From Nematostella vectensis (lineage: Eukaryota > Cnidaria > Anthozoa > Actiniaria > Edwardsiidae), in the NCBI RefSeq assembly GCF_932526225.1, contig NC_064048.1, forward strand, positions 13,401,665-13,465,664: a stretch of 64,000 bases of DNA, read 5' to 3'. Of the stretch, positions 12,424-22,322 are shown piece after piece. Position 1 is the first letter of the stretch. The number at the start of each line of letters is the position of its first letter. Below the pieces are notes generated by a model that saw nothing but the letters and a program-made list of their open reading frames with translations, had not been told where the DNA came from and did no database searches. Made by a program: the position numbers and the translations under genes.

Positions 12424-14339
12424 GTTTTGTTCTATTATTATTATTATTTTCTTTTTTAGAGGGTGAGGGGAATTCAGCTAAAAATAGCCAAGGGTCAATT
12501 CAAGCAACTAGTACAAAACATGTTTTTTTGCAGTCCTTTATTCAATATATTCAAGGTTATCATGCAATTCTGTTGTTTGACTGCATATATATATATTTGT
12601 TTTCTTTCTTTTCATTACAAGTTCTATATGTGTAAGTGGTGACCATAGCTATGATTACTATTATTTAGAATTATTTTTCACCTACTAAAAGAAAACAACT
12701 TGACTGCAAAACACTTACTGTAGGGCACTCGATATTAGGCATTACTTTCATGTGGATGTAAGGCTGAAATGTCAAAACCTTCATTAACCCGTGAACTACG
12801 CTTTAGCGTATTACACTTTGTTGTGATCTGATTCTATTGTTCTTTTTTGTGTTTTACTAACTATTACCGTTTAACTATCACACTTTGTTTCACGGGTTAA
12901 TGAAAACCACTCTAATTACTTACAGTAATTCTTTTTTAATATTATTATTTACTTGTATAATTTAGATGAGCATTACATATTTCTTCTTGGCCTTGTAGAG
13001 CTCATCTCGTTCCTCATAAATAACAAACAAAATGAAGTTTGTTCTTATTTGGTGCAAAGGAATCTACATTAGTTTTCTAATCAGATAATTGTTTTTTTTA
13101 ACACTCACCTGTTATTTCAACAGCTCTTACTTGAGTGTGCTTGTCTCAGAAATAGACCTTGCTTAATAAACAAAGACATGTTACAAACTTATTTAATAAT
13201 AGGTAACAACTGCAATATTGTATGAAGAGAGTGCCCCTCCCTTCCCCCTGCTATTGTTGACATTATGCTCAATAAACTGTTACCTCTCCCCTCTCCACCA
13301 ATTAAGCATTCTATGTATGCATCCCTGTACAAAATGCGCCCCTTCAAATAGAACATTAAAGTTCACATACTTGTTTACTTCCTCAAACTCTTTGCTTTGT
13401 GTCTTTTGTTAACTTCCTAGGAACAAATTGAATACATATAATCAATAAATCCAGCAAGCTTATTTTGCAAACTCACTTTTTTTTATTTTTGCGCAAAACC
13501 AATCAGGATTAGGGGGGTCAAGAACAAAGAAAGAAAACGAATAAAAAAAAAGCCCATTGGCCTGGGATCGAACCCGGTCTGAAGAACAAAACGAAAACCA
13601 TACATACGGATTACCCAATCGGTATGGCAGCACTAGGCTTTTACGGAAGGCTGTAAAGAACCCGAAGGCCCCAAGCACCGATATTTCCGAGCGAATATGC
13701 TGTACAACACTCTTGCAAGGTTATCCCAACCCGCGCATTAATGGGGAGGACAATAACCAGGATCCCAGGCCTGTAATACGGTTACGCCACGCACAGCTCG
13801 CCGAGATTGTGGATGACAAAAAATAGAGGTCTATTTGGGCGTCTTGGGTCCCTTGGGGACTCGCCATGTGCACGGGCGCATCTCTTTTATTGTGTACATG
13901 ACATCAAATTAGCGAAGAAAAAAGACGCTGTTTTGGTATCATGTGAAAAGCATAAAATAAATAGAAATAAAAACGTAAGGGGGGAGAATATTGACATCTT
14001 CATATTAGAATATTGACAAAATCCTCAATTTTGTCAACGCTGACAAAGTAAAGCTGTATTTTACTTTAAAGGGGCAGCAGCATAGTACTGCGCATGTCTG
14101 GAGTCAGTGATTATTGTAGGCTTTTAAGTGTCAACAAACAGTTGAACTTTTTAAAAGCTGTCAATGCCTTATTAAATAATATGCAATATTATATTGAAAA
14201 CTATGTTAATTGACAGTTTGTGGTCATTTTTTTTGTTTTGTTTAAAGTCTCCCACATGTATCAAAAGCTCATAAGTCAGTATTAGAATTTCACTGAAGTT
14301 CATTGTGTCAGGGCTCTAGAGCTATTGCAAATCTCTTAA

Positions 14340-14896
14340 GACCAGCGGTCTGAGTTCGTCGAGATTTCTCGGAAAAATGATGTTTGGGCGCCCTAGCTCA
14401 AAACTAAACTGGTAATAGGTATTGTTGACCTCAGTATACTGTGAAAGTTTGAAGCAATTTGGATAAATATTTTTGGCGATAGAAGCCGAAAAGTAATTTT
14501 TCGTCTCCCGCACCCGGATTTGAGACAATTTCGTGGTTGTTAGAAAAAGACTAAAAACCGGTTCGCAACGCGTGATAAAACATTTGAAGCTTATATAAAC
14601 CTAAAGAATAGATAATAAGGATTTCCCAGGCTGAAAGATAAGCTGTTCTGTCAGCACCTTATTATTTTACGCGATTTTATTTTATTTTATGTTTTTAGAT
14701 GACTTTGAAAAGCCTTGAAATGATCGTCTAATATCGCCGATGAGATGTGGATTTGGCAAAAATGATTGCATTCATCGAAAAGAACATCATTTCTACTTTT
14801 GATATGTGAAATAAAATTTAGGGGCAAATAAAATCCGACTTTTTTACAAGCCGAAATATGACCCCCACTTGACCCTAATTATAAACAAATGCCGAC
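14340..14896 (+). repeat. Left terminal inverted repeat, transposon copy 1
   Basis: 557 bp, from GACCAGCGGTC to GCCGAC. It pairs without net length change with 17671-18227 and is roughly 95% identical by eye over the outer 200 bases. The first 11 bases are themselves a small palindrome, GACC-AGC-GGTC. Confidence 0.88.
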
Positions 14897-15550
14897 TACT
14901 GTATTGGGTTTTCCGCATTCAAACAACGCCTTCAAATCTCCAGAAAAACAAGAAAGAGCGCTCAAATCAAAAGAAATATACTGTTGGCAATACTAAACTT
15001 TAATGGTAATAATTTCATAGCATTTATTGCATTAAATTTCGATTTTTAGGCTCGCGTGATACTATTTTGTTTGCTGCCATGCATACGTAATTAAAAGCGT
15101 GACATACAAAGCGACAAGCATAAAATACCTCACCATGACTGCAATAAGACTTTTCTGATAATTACTTATTAAAAACAAAAACGTCCAAAAGAAGAAAATG
15201 AGAGTTTTGCATGTTTTTATTTAATTAACAAGCGATACTGACATAATTTTGTACAGTTTTAAATTGTAATTAAACAAAAAGCTTGATCAAATTGTCAAAA
15301 TTTGCTTATTTTTAAAGCCTTTGTTCAACTACAAATTTGATCAAATAAAAATACAAATTATGCAAGAACGCTGAGACATTTGCGATATTGAGGCCTTCCA
15401 CCGTAATCTGTTTTCCTTTTTTAGTAAAAGAGAGTATTGAAGTGTAAAAACTTACTCTGGTCTTCACAACAGAACACAGGATTACCGACTCAGAAATCTA
15501 TTTCATGTAACCATGAAAAAAATATAATCGGGACCCAAGAAATCGTGGAT
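14897..15550. other. AT-rich left interior of transposon copy 1
   Basis: No coding frame or recognisable element is visible. It contains short TTTGATCAAAT-type palindromic motifs around 15283-15350. It would lie 3' of the minus-strand gene fragment and could include its 3' untranslated region. Confidence 0.5.
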
Positions 15551-15934
15551 TTATTTTGCGCAACTACATCTTCGAATAACATCCACGAGCGTGGCTACAA
15601 AAGAAGCTTTGCGTCGGGTTGCTCCGGGCACTTGAAGCTCCAGCTCTTTGCAGATAGTGGGAAGGGTGGCCACTGAAAGAAAGGTGAGCCTGGACCTGGA
15701 GTACAAGTGGCACAAGTCGATGCCGTTCGCTTCTATTGGGTGATTTAGTTGGCATTTATCTAGGATGGCAGCTCTCGTACGGAAGTAGGCGGCTGCCTCC
15801 TCCGCAGCCTCTACTGCCTCCGCACCCTGTGTTATTTTCGGAAATAATACACCTGTACATGGCCCGGTAATAGGAACTCGCTGATTTAATCGGCGTTCAC
15901 CTGTATAGAGATGCAGCTTGTTGATTCTATCACT
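15551..15934 (-). pseudogene. Captured gene fragment: terminal exon-like frame with a SAP-like helix pair
   Basis: The minus strand is open for 127 codons and ends in TAA at 15551-15553; an in-frame TGA lies just upstream of 15934. The product has protein-like composition: an alanine/glutamate-rich stretch (about residues 37-50), a helix-prone stretch, and a C-terminal segment (about 86-122) whose spacing of LPTICKELELQVPG then TLVDVI resembles a SAP-type helix-extended-helix motif. It ends RRCSCAK. There is no start Met, so it would be a last exon; ATACAG near 15900 could act as a splice acceptor. Relative to copy 2 the two substitutions seen are both synonymous (a glycine and a proline codon). 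The family is not identified. It may be a host exon carried by the transposon or the relic of a transposon-encoded protein. Confidence 0.5.
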
Positions 15935-15998
15935 TCATTCCCAATAGATGGTACCCCCCCCCCTCCTCCCCCCGACTACTTTTTGGTGGTAGCCAAGC

Positions 15999-16290
15999 TT
16001 GCCGGGAAGGGGGACTCCGATAAAAACAGACGGGGGTGATCGTCGGCAAAATTGATTGTAACCCGTTAGGGATGGCACTTTAGGCGTGGTCAACAGAAAT
16101 TATTTCCTCTAAGAGATGGAAAATGGGGTGAGGTCGAAGGAATTTTTGCCCCTAAGGGATAGCAGAATCTGAAAAATCCTCCAACACCCCCTAAGAGATG
16201 GCAGTTGGTAGAAATTTTATACCCTAAAAGATATGACGATCACCCCCGTCTACATTTTTAGAGAGTACCCCCCCCTTCCCCCCCCCCGGG
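15999..16290. mobile_element. Nested inverted-repeat element within transposon copy 1
   Basis: AGACGGGGGTGATCGTC (16028-16044) and its exact reverse complement (16235-16251) bound a 224-bp core. Weaker inverted similarity extends outward through AAAAA and G-rich/C-rich tracts to about 15999 and 16290. No coding capacity. This looks like a MITE that inserted into the carried gene's intron or into the transposon before it multiplied, since copy 2 has it at the same place. Confidence 0.6.
16062..16235 (+). repeat. Degenerate minisatellite inside the nested element
   Basis: Five related motifs occur at about 34-44-bp spacing: CCCGTTAGGGATGG (16062), CCTCTAAGAGATGG (16106), CCCCTAAGGGATAG (16149), CCCCCTAAGAGATGG (16187) and ACCCTAAAAGATATG (16221). 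The conserved core is CTAAGRGATGGC. Several MITE families carry internal minisatellites; the origin here is unknown. Confidence 0.6.
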
Positions 16291-16315
16291 CAAAGATATG
16301 CATTCCCCTTCTTTG

Positions 16316-16591
16316 TCAAACTCGCATTTGCCGTATAGTGTGTGCCGGTCTAACCAAGCCAAGCGTGTATAGCCTTTCACGCACTGGACAGCTGAATAGC
16401 TTTGTGGTAGGCTCTTCCTCGTTGCTGACTGCGGGTTCTGGCTCAGCGGCGTTCGCCCTGCGCTCGACAGCACGCTTGATGTTATCGAATTCACCGTCAC
16501 TGAACGAGCCCGGAAACGTTGAAATCGATTGGTCAGGATGCGGCCTGAAGGCTCTCTCTCCTCTTCCCCTCCCACTCCCCTCGTTTTTCAT
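16316..16591 (-). pseudogene. Captured gene fragment: upstream exon-like frame
   Basis: Minus-strand frame of 91 codons from ATG (16589-16591) to TGA (16316-16318). It also stays open upstream of the ATG towards the poly-C run. It is rich in Arg, Glu and Pro, with an acidic EPEPAVSNEEEP stretch followed by KLFSCP, which might start a C2H2-type finger cut short by an intron. GT dinucleotides after SCP could serve as a splice donor. It lies about 380 bp upstream of the 127-codon frame on the same strand, so the two could be exons of one gene with the nested inverted repeat in the intron. It is identical in both transposon copies. I do not recognise the family. Confidence 0.4.
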
Positions 16592-16629
16592 CAAATCCAA
16601 GATGGTGGCTATAATACACCGGGTAAACG

Positions 16630-16652
16630 CCCCCCCCCCCCCCCCCCCCCCC
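16630..16652. repeat. Poly-C run, transposon copy 1
   Basis: 23 consecutive C (G on the strand of the carried gene). Copy 2 has 19 C at the matching site. Such a run can form a G-quadruplex on the minus strand and is also prone to sequencing length error. Confidence 0.8.
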
Positions 16653-16799
16653 TTATTGAAGGCTTTTCAAATATTATTCTTTTTCCAAATGGTACCTATG
16701 GTTGAGCAAGCCACACCTCCCCCCCTCCTCAGTCCTCTGGTCCTACGATCTCCTGCCCGAGACTTTGTCAAAGTAAAGAAGCGCTTATAGAGAGTAATT

Positions 16800-17670
16800 A
16801 CCTGATTGCAATAAGCGTTTACTGCACCTTACGCGCAAATCCTGCGTTGTCTTGCTTGTAGTATGCCGGTAAAGTGAAGAATGAAAGCGATTTTTTTACT
16901 GGTTAACAAACCAATCGATTGGCTAAGACAAAATTTGGACGGCTGTTTATCCCGGCCAGACAAATTTTGTCCTCCTAGTGCGATTAGGCCTTAAGTTAAC
17001 GCGCGAAAAAATGAAAACAGAAAAGTAACCTCAAAATTTACCTAGGGAGCTTTTTTTGGACATATGCTCCCTAACAAGAATGGAATTTTTTTGGTAGTAT
17101 TGAAAACAATAGTAAAAGCATCAACCGTTATTTTTTCTTACTTTCTTTTTATAACTCAATTTACCTGGGGAATGGAAATTGGTTGGTTATATCATAAACA
17201 ATAGTAGAAAAGCTTCAACTGTTATTTTTTCTTGATTTCTTAGTATGAACGCTTGTTGAATAAATTAACTCCTCGAATTTGCATAACAACACGACAGCAG
17301 AAGATGGTACGCGTTTCTAGTCCACGAAAGTAGGGAACGAAAATAAAAATTATAATGCTTTTAGAACGAGGGATGGATAGAAATAAATATAGGACGATTT
17401 AAGAATAACTTTCGTGGGAAAAAGTTTTGTGATGCTCATGAAGCGGAAGAATAAAGAACCGGAAGTTTTTAGTGCCGATAATAATTATCATGCATGGGGA
17501 TTGTACTTTAAAATGTTATGAAAATATGATCTTGAAAAGCATATAAACATCAGAGAGACAAGAATATTTGATCAAATACCAGTATTTTCAAGAATTATAT
17601 TGCATCCTTGTTTTGGGGAGTTTTAATTGTTATTTATAAGTTTTTGGTAGCGAGGCATTAAAAAGTGAGT
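16800..17670. other. AT-rich right interior of transposon copy 1
   Basis: Apart from the two-copy direct repeat I see no gene or element here. It would lie upstream of the minus-strand gene fragment and could include a promoter or first exons, but no convincing signal is visible. Confidence 0.5.
17035..17240 (+). repeat. Two-copy diverged direct repeat within transposon copy 1
   Basis: AATTTACCTAGGGA...CAATAGTAAAAGCATCAAC and CAATTTACCTGGGGAA...CAATAGTAGAAAAGCTTCAAC are successive diverged copies, each ending GTTATTTTTTCTT. The copies differ in length because of an indel. No coding potential. Confidence 0.6.
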
Positions 17671-18227
17671 GTCGGCATTTGTTTATAATTAGGGTCAAGT
17701 GGGGGTCATATTTCGGCTTGTAAAAAAGTCGGATTTTATTTGCCCCTAAATTTTATTTCACATATCAAAAGTAAAAATGATGCTCTTTTCGATGAATGCA
17801 AACATTTTTGCCAAATCCACATCTCATCGGCGATATTACACGATTATTTCAAGGCTTTTCAAAGTCATCTAAAAACATAAAATAAAATAAAATCGCGTAA
17901 AATAATAAGGTGCTGACAGAACAGCTTATCCTTCAGCCTGGGAGTTCCTTATTATCCATTCTTTAGGTTTATATAAGCTGCAGTTGTTTTATCACGCGTT
18001 GCGAACCGGTTTTTAGTCTTTTTCTAACAACCACGAAATTGTCTCAAATCAGGGTGCGGGAGACGAAAAATTACTTTTCGGCTTCTATCGCCAAAAATAT
18101 TTATCCAAATTGCTTCAAACTTTCACAGGATATCATGGTCGACCATACCTATTACCAGTTTAATTTTGAGCTAGGGCACCCAAACTTCATTTTTCCGAGA
18201 AATCTCGACGAACTCAGACCGCTGGTC
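17671..18227 (-). repeat. Right terminal inverted repeat, transposon copy 1
   Basis: Reverse complement of the left repeat. The visible differences are substitutions, including a cluster at about 18128-18148. The open frame that runs through its end continues into satellite DNA and is not a gene. Confidence 0.88.
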
Positions 18228-18312
18228 TTAAACATGACACTACCCCTTTAAAGGAAAGTAAAAAAAATCAAAATTGTTGGTGGGGGTCTCTGTTGTGTTT
18301 TTTTTCTTTTTA

Positions 18313-20319
18313 GTTTTGTTCTATTATTATTATTATTTTCTTTTTTAGAGGGGGAGGGGAATTCAGCTAAAAATAGCCAAGGGTCAATTCAAGCAACTAG
18401 TACAAAAGATGTTTTTTTGCAGTCCTTTATTCAATATATTCAAGGTTATCATGCAGCTCTGTTGTTTGACTGCATATATATATATATATTTTTTTTTCTT
18501 TCTTTTCATTACAAGTTCTATATGTGTAAGTGGTGACCATAGCTATGATTACTATTATTTAGAATATTTTTTTACCTACTAACAGAAAACAACTTGACTG
18601 CAAAACACTTACTGTAGGGCACTCGATATTAGGCATTACTTTCATGTGGATGTAAGGTTGAAATGTCAAAACCTTCATTAACCCGTGAACTACGCTTTAG
18701 CGTATTACCCTTTGTTGTGATCTGATTCTATTGTTCTTTTTTGTGTTTTACTAACTATTACCGTTTAACTATCACACTTTCTTTCACGGGTTAATGAAAA
18801 CCACTCTAATTACACACAGTAATTCTTTTTTAATATTATTATTTACTTGTATAATTTAGATGAGCAATACATATTTCTTCTTGGCCTTGTAGAGCTCATC
18901 TCGTTCCTCATAAATAACAAACAAAATGAAGTTTGTTCTTATTTGGTGCAAAGGAATCTACATTAGTTTTCTAATCAGATAATTGTTTTTTTTTAACACT
19001 CACCTGTTATTTCAACAGCTCTTACTTGAGTTTGCTTGTCTCAGAAATAGACCTTGCTTAATAAACAAAGACATGTTACAAACTTTTTTAATAATAGGTA
19101 ACAACTGCAATATTGTATGAAGAGAGTGCCCCTCCCTTCCCCCTGCTATTGTTGACATTATGCTCAATAAACTGTTACCTCTCCCCTCTCCACCAGTTAA
19201 GCATTCTATGTATGCTTCCCTGTACAAAATGCGCCCCTTCAAATAGAACATTAAAGTTCACATACTTGTTTACTTCTTCAAACTCTTTGCTTTGTGTTTT
19301 TTGTTAACTTCCTAGGAACAAATTGAATACATATAATCAATAAATCCAGCAAGCTTATTTTGCAAACTCACTTTTTTTATTATTTTTGCGCAAAACCAAT
19401 CAGGATTAGGGGGGTCAAGCACAAAGAAAGAAAACGAATAAAAAAAAGCCCATTGGCCTGGGATCGAACCCGGTCTGAAGAACAAAACGGAAACCATACA
19501 TACGGATTACCCAATCGGTATGGCAGCACAAGGCTTTTACGGAAGGCTGTAAAGAACCCGAAGGCCCCAAGCACCGATATTTCCGAGCGAATATGCTGTA
19601 CAACACTCTTGCAAGGTTATCCCAACCCGCGCATTAATGGGGAGGACAATAACCAGGATCCCAGGCCTGTAATACGGTTACGCCACAAACAGCTCGCCGA
19701 GATTGTGGATGACAAAAAATAAAGGTCTATTTGGGCGTCTTGGGTCCCTTGGGGACTCGCCATGCGCACGGGCGCATCTCTTTTATTGTGTACATGACAT
19801 CAAATTAGCGAAGAAAAAAGACGCTGTTTTGGTATCATGTGAAAAGCATAAAATAAATAGAAATAAAGACGTAAGGGGGGAGAATATTGACATCTTCATA
19901 TTAGAATATTGACAAAATCCGCAATTTTGTCTACGCTGACTAAGTAAAGCTGTATTTTACTTTAAAGGGGCAGCAGCATAGTACTGCGCATGTCTGGAGT
20001 CAGTGTTCATTGTAGGCTTTTAAGTGTCAACAAACAGTTGAACTTTTTAAAAGCTGTCAATACCTTATTAAATAATATGCAATATTATATTGAAAACTAT
20101 GTTAATTGACAGTTTGTTGTTAATTTTTTTTGTTTTGTTTAAAGTCTCCCACATGTACCAAAAGCTCATAAGTCAGTATTAGAATTTCACTGAAGTTCAT
20201 TGTGTCAGGGCTCTAGAGCTATTGCAAATATCTTAAACATGACACTCCTCCTTAAAAGGAAAGTAAAAAAAATCAAAATTGTTGGTGGGGGTCTCTGTTG
20301 TGTTTTTTTTTTCTTTTTA
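18313..20319 (+). repeat. Satellite unit U9, long class
   Basis: Long 2007-bp unit that starts a run of consecutive long units. Its closest relative is U20, which also follows a transposon-bearing unit; both have the CAAATATCTTAAACATG tail variant. Confidence 0.92.
19440..19550 (-). other. tRNA-like segment with pol III B-box (U9 copy as reference)
   Basis: On the minus strand GGTTCGATCCC (19460-19470) matches the pol III B-box consensus GGTTCGANNCC. It sits in a T-arm-like hairpin, CCGGG-TTCGATC-CCAGG, with one mismatch (19457-19473). It is followed by 7 bases of acceptor-like sequence plus a discriminator-like base, then a run of 8 T (19440-19447), which could terminate pol III. Upstream, ATACCGATT/AATCCGTAT forms a D-arm-like hairpin with a GGGT loop (19500-19521). 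No matching 5' acceptor strand was found, so it is not a regular tRNA. Further downstream on the same strand an A-rich stretch follows TTTTGCGC, as in a SINE tail. A copy is present in every unit. Alternatives are a SINE remnant or a decayed tRNA gene. Confidence 0.5.
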
Positions 20320-22322
20320 GTTTTGTTCTATTATTATTATTATTTTCTTTTTTAGAGGGGGAGGGGAATTCAGCTAAAAATAGCCAAGGGTCAATTCAAG
20401 CAACTAGTACAAAAGATGTTTTTTTGCAGTCCTTTATTCAATATATTCAAGGTTATCATGCAATTCTTTTGTTTGACTGCATATATATATTTTTTTTTTT
20501 CTTTCTTTTCATTACAAGTTCTATATGTGTAAGTGGTGACCATAGCTATGATTACTATTATTTAGAATAATTTTTTACCTACTAAAAGAAAACAACTTGA
20601 CTGCAAAACACTTACTGTAGAGCACTCGATATTAGGCATTACTTTCATGTGGATGTAAGGTTGAAATGTCAAAACCTTCATTAACCCGTGAACTACGCTT
20701 TAGCGTATTACACTTTGTTGTGATCTGATTCTATTGTTCTTTTTTGTGTTTTACTAACTATTACCGTTTAACTATCACACTTTGTTTCATGGGTTAATGA
20801 AAACCACTCTAATTACACACAGTAATTCTTTTTTAATATTATTATTTACTTGTATAATTTAGATGAGCAATACATATTTCTTCTTGGCCTTGTAGAGCTC
20901 ATCTCGTTCCTCATAAATAACAAACAAAATGAAGTTTGTTCTTATTTGGTGCAAAGGAATCTACAGTAGTTTTCTAATCAGATAATTGTTTTTTTTTAAC
21001 ACTCACCTGTTATTTCAACAGCTCTTACTTGAGTTTGCTTGTCTCAGAAATAGACCTTGCTTAATAAACAAAGACATGTTACAAACTTATTTAATAATAG
21101 GTAACAACTGCAATATTGTATGAAGAGAGTGCCCCTCTCTTCCCCCTGCTATTGTTGAAATTATGCTCAATAAACTTTTACCTCTTCCCTCTCCACCAGT
21201 TAAGCATTCTATGTATGCTTCCCTGTACAAAATGCACCCCTTCAAATAGAACATTAAAGTTCACATACTTGTTTACTTCCTCAAACTCTTTGCTTTGTGT
21301 TTTTTGTTAACTTCCTAGGAACAAATTGAATACATATAATCAATAAATCCAGCAAGCTTATTTTGCAAACTCACTTTTTTTATTATTTTTGCGCAAAACC
21401 AATCAGGATTAGGGGGGTCAAGCACAAAGAAAGAAAACGAATAAAAAAAAGCCCATTGGCCTGGGATCGAACCCGGTCTGAAGAACAAAACGGAAACCAT
21501 ACATACGGATTACCCAATCGGTATGGCAGCACAAGGCTTTTACGGAAGGCTGTAAAGAACCCGAAGGCCCCAAGCACCGATATTTCCGAGCGAATATGCT
21601 GTACAACACTCTTGCAAGGTTATCCCAACCCGCGCATTAATGGGGAGGACAATAACCAGGATCCCAGGCCTGTAATACGGTTACGCCACGAACAGCTCGC
21701 CGAGATTGTGGATGACAAAAAATAGAGGTCTATTTGGGCGTCTTGGGTCCCTTGGGGACTCGCCATGCGCACGGGCGCATCTCTTTTATTGTGTACATGA
21801 CATCAAATTAGCGAAGAAAAAAGACGCTGTTTTGGTATCATGTGAAAAGCATAAAATAAATAGAAATAAAGACGTAAGGGGGGAGAATATTGACATCTTC
21901 ATATTAGAATATTGACAAAATCCGCAATTTTGTCTACGCTGACTAAGTAAAGCTGTATTTTACTTTAAAGGGGCAGCAGCATAGTACTGCGCATGTCTGG
22001 AGTCAGTGTTCATTGTAGGCTTTTAAGTGTCAACAAACAGTTGAACTTTTTAAAAGCTGTCAATACCTTATTAAATAATATGCAATATTATATTGAAAAC
22101 TATGTTAATTGACAGTTTGTTGTTAATTTTTTTTGTTTTGTTTAAAGTCTCCCACATGTACCAAAAGCTCATAAGTCAGTATTAGAATTTCACTGAAGTT
22201 CATTGTGTCAGGGCTCTAGAGCTATTGCAAATATCTTAAACATGACACTCCTCCTTAAAAGGAAAGTAAAAAAAATCAAAATTGTTGGTGGGGGTCTCTG
22301 TTGTGTTTTTTTTTTCTTTTTA
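20320..22322 (+). repeat. Satellite unit U10, long class
   Basis: Long 2003-bp unit that shares the CAAATATCTTAAACATG tail with U9. From about 21137 onward it changes to the CTCTCTTCCC/GAAATTATG head variants that dominate later units. Confidence 0.92.

Larger units (their letters stand above)
14340..18227. mobile_element. Non-autonomous TTAA-target DNA transposon, copy 1
   Basis: This 3888-bp insertion in U8 is flanked by TTAA at 14336-14339 and 18228-18231; uninterrupted units have a single TTAA there. The ends begin GACCAGCGGTCTGAG and are inverted repeats for 557 bp. TTAA duplication is characteristic of the piggyBac and Kolobok superfamilies. I cannot choose between them because no transposase frame is present. 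The interior has long AT-rich stretches and a more GC-rich centre (about 15550-16800) with gene-like minus-strand frames. It is probably mobilised in trans, or dead. Its partner is copy 2 at 39451-43331. Confidence 0.9.
12424..18312 (+). repeat. Satellite unit U8, long class, interrupted by transposon copy 1
   Basis: This is a long unit of about 1997 bp once the insertion at 14340-18227 and its duplicated TTAA are removed. Satellite sequence resumes exactly after the insertion at AACATGACAC. It is the counterpart of U19. Confidence 0.93.

Noticed and set aside
15437-15676. 79-codon plus-strand frame in the transposon
   Set aside because: Antisense to the 127-codon minus-strand frame, which has the more protein-like composition.
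16233-16790. 185-codon plus-strand frame in transposon copy 1
   Set aside because: It is proline-rich because it reads through poly-C tracts and the antisense of the minus-strand exon-like frame. In copy 2 it is broken by C-run length changes.
18039-18251. 70-codon frame at the transposon right end
   Set aside because: It runs from the terminal inverted repeat across TTAA into satellite DNA, and the matching left repeat gives a different frame. Not a transposase.
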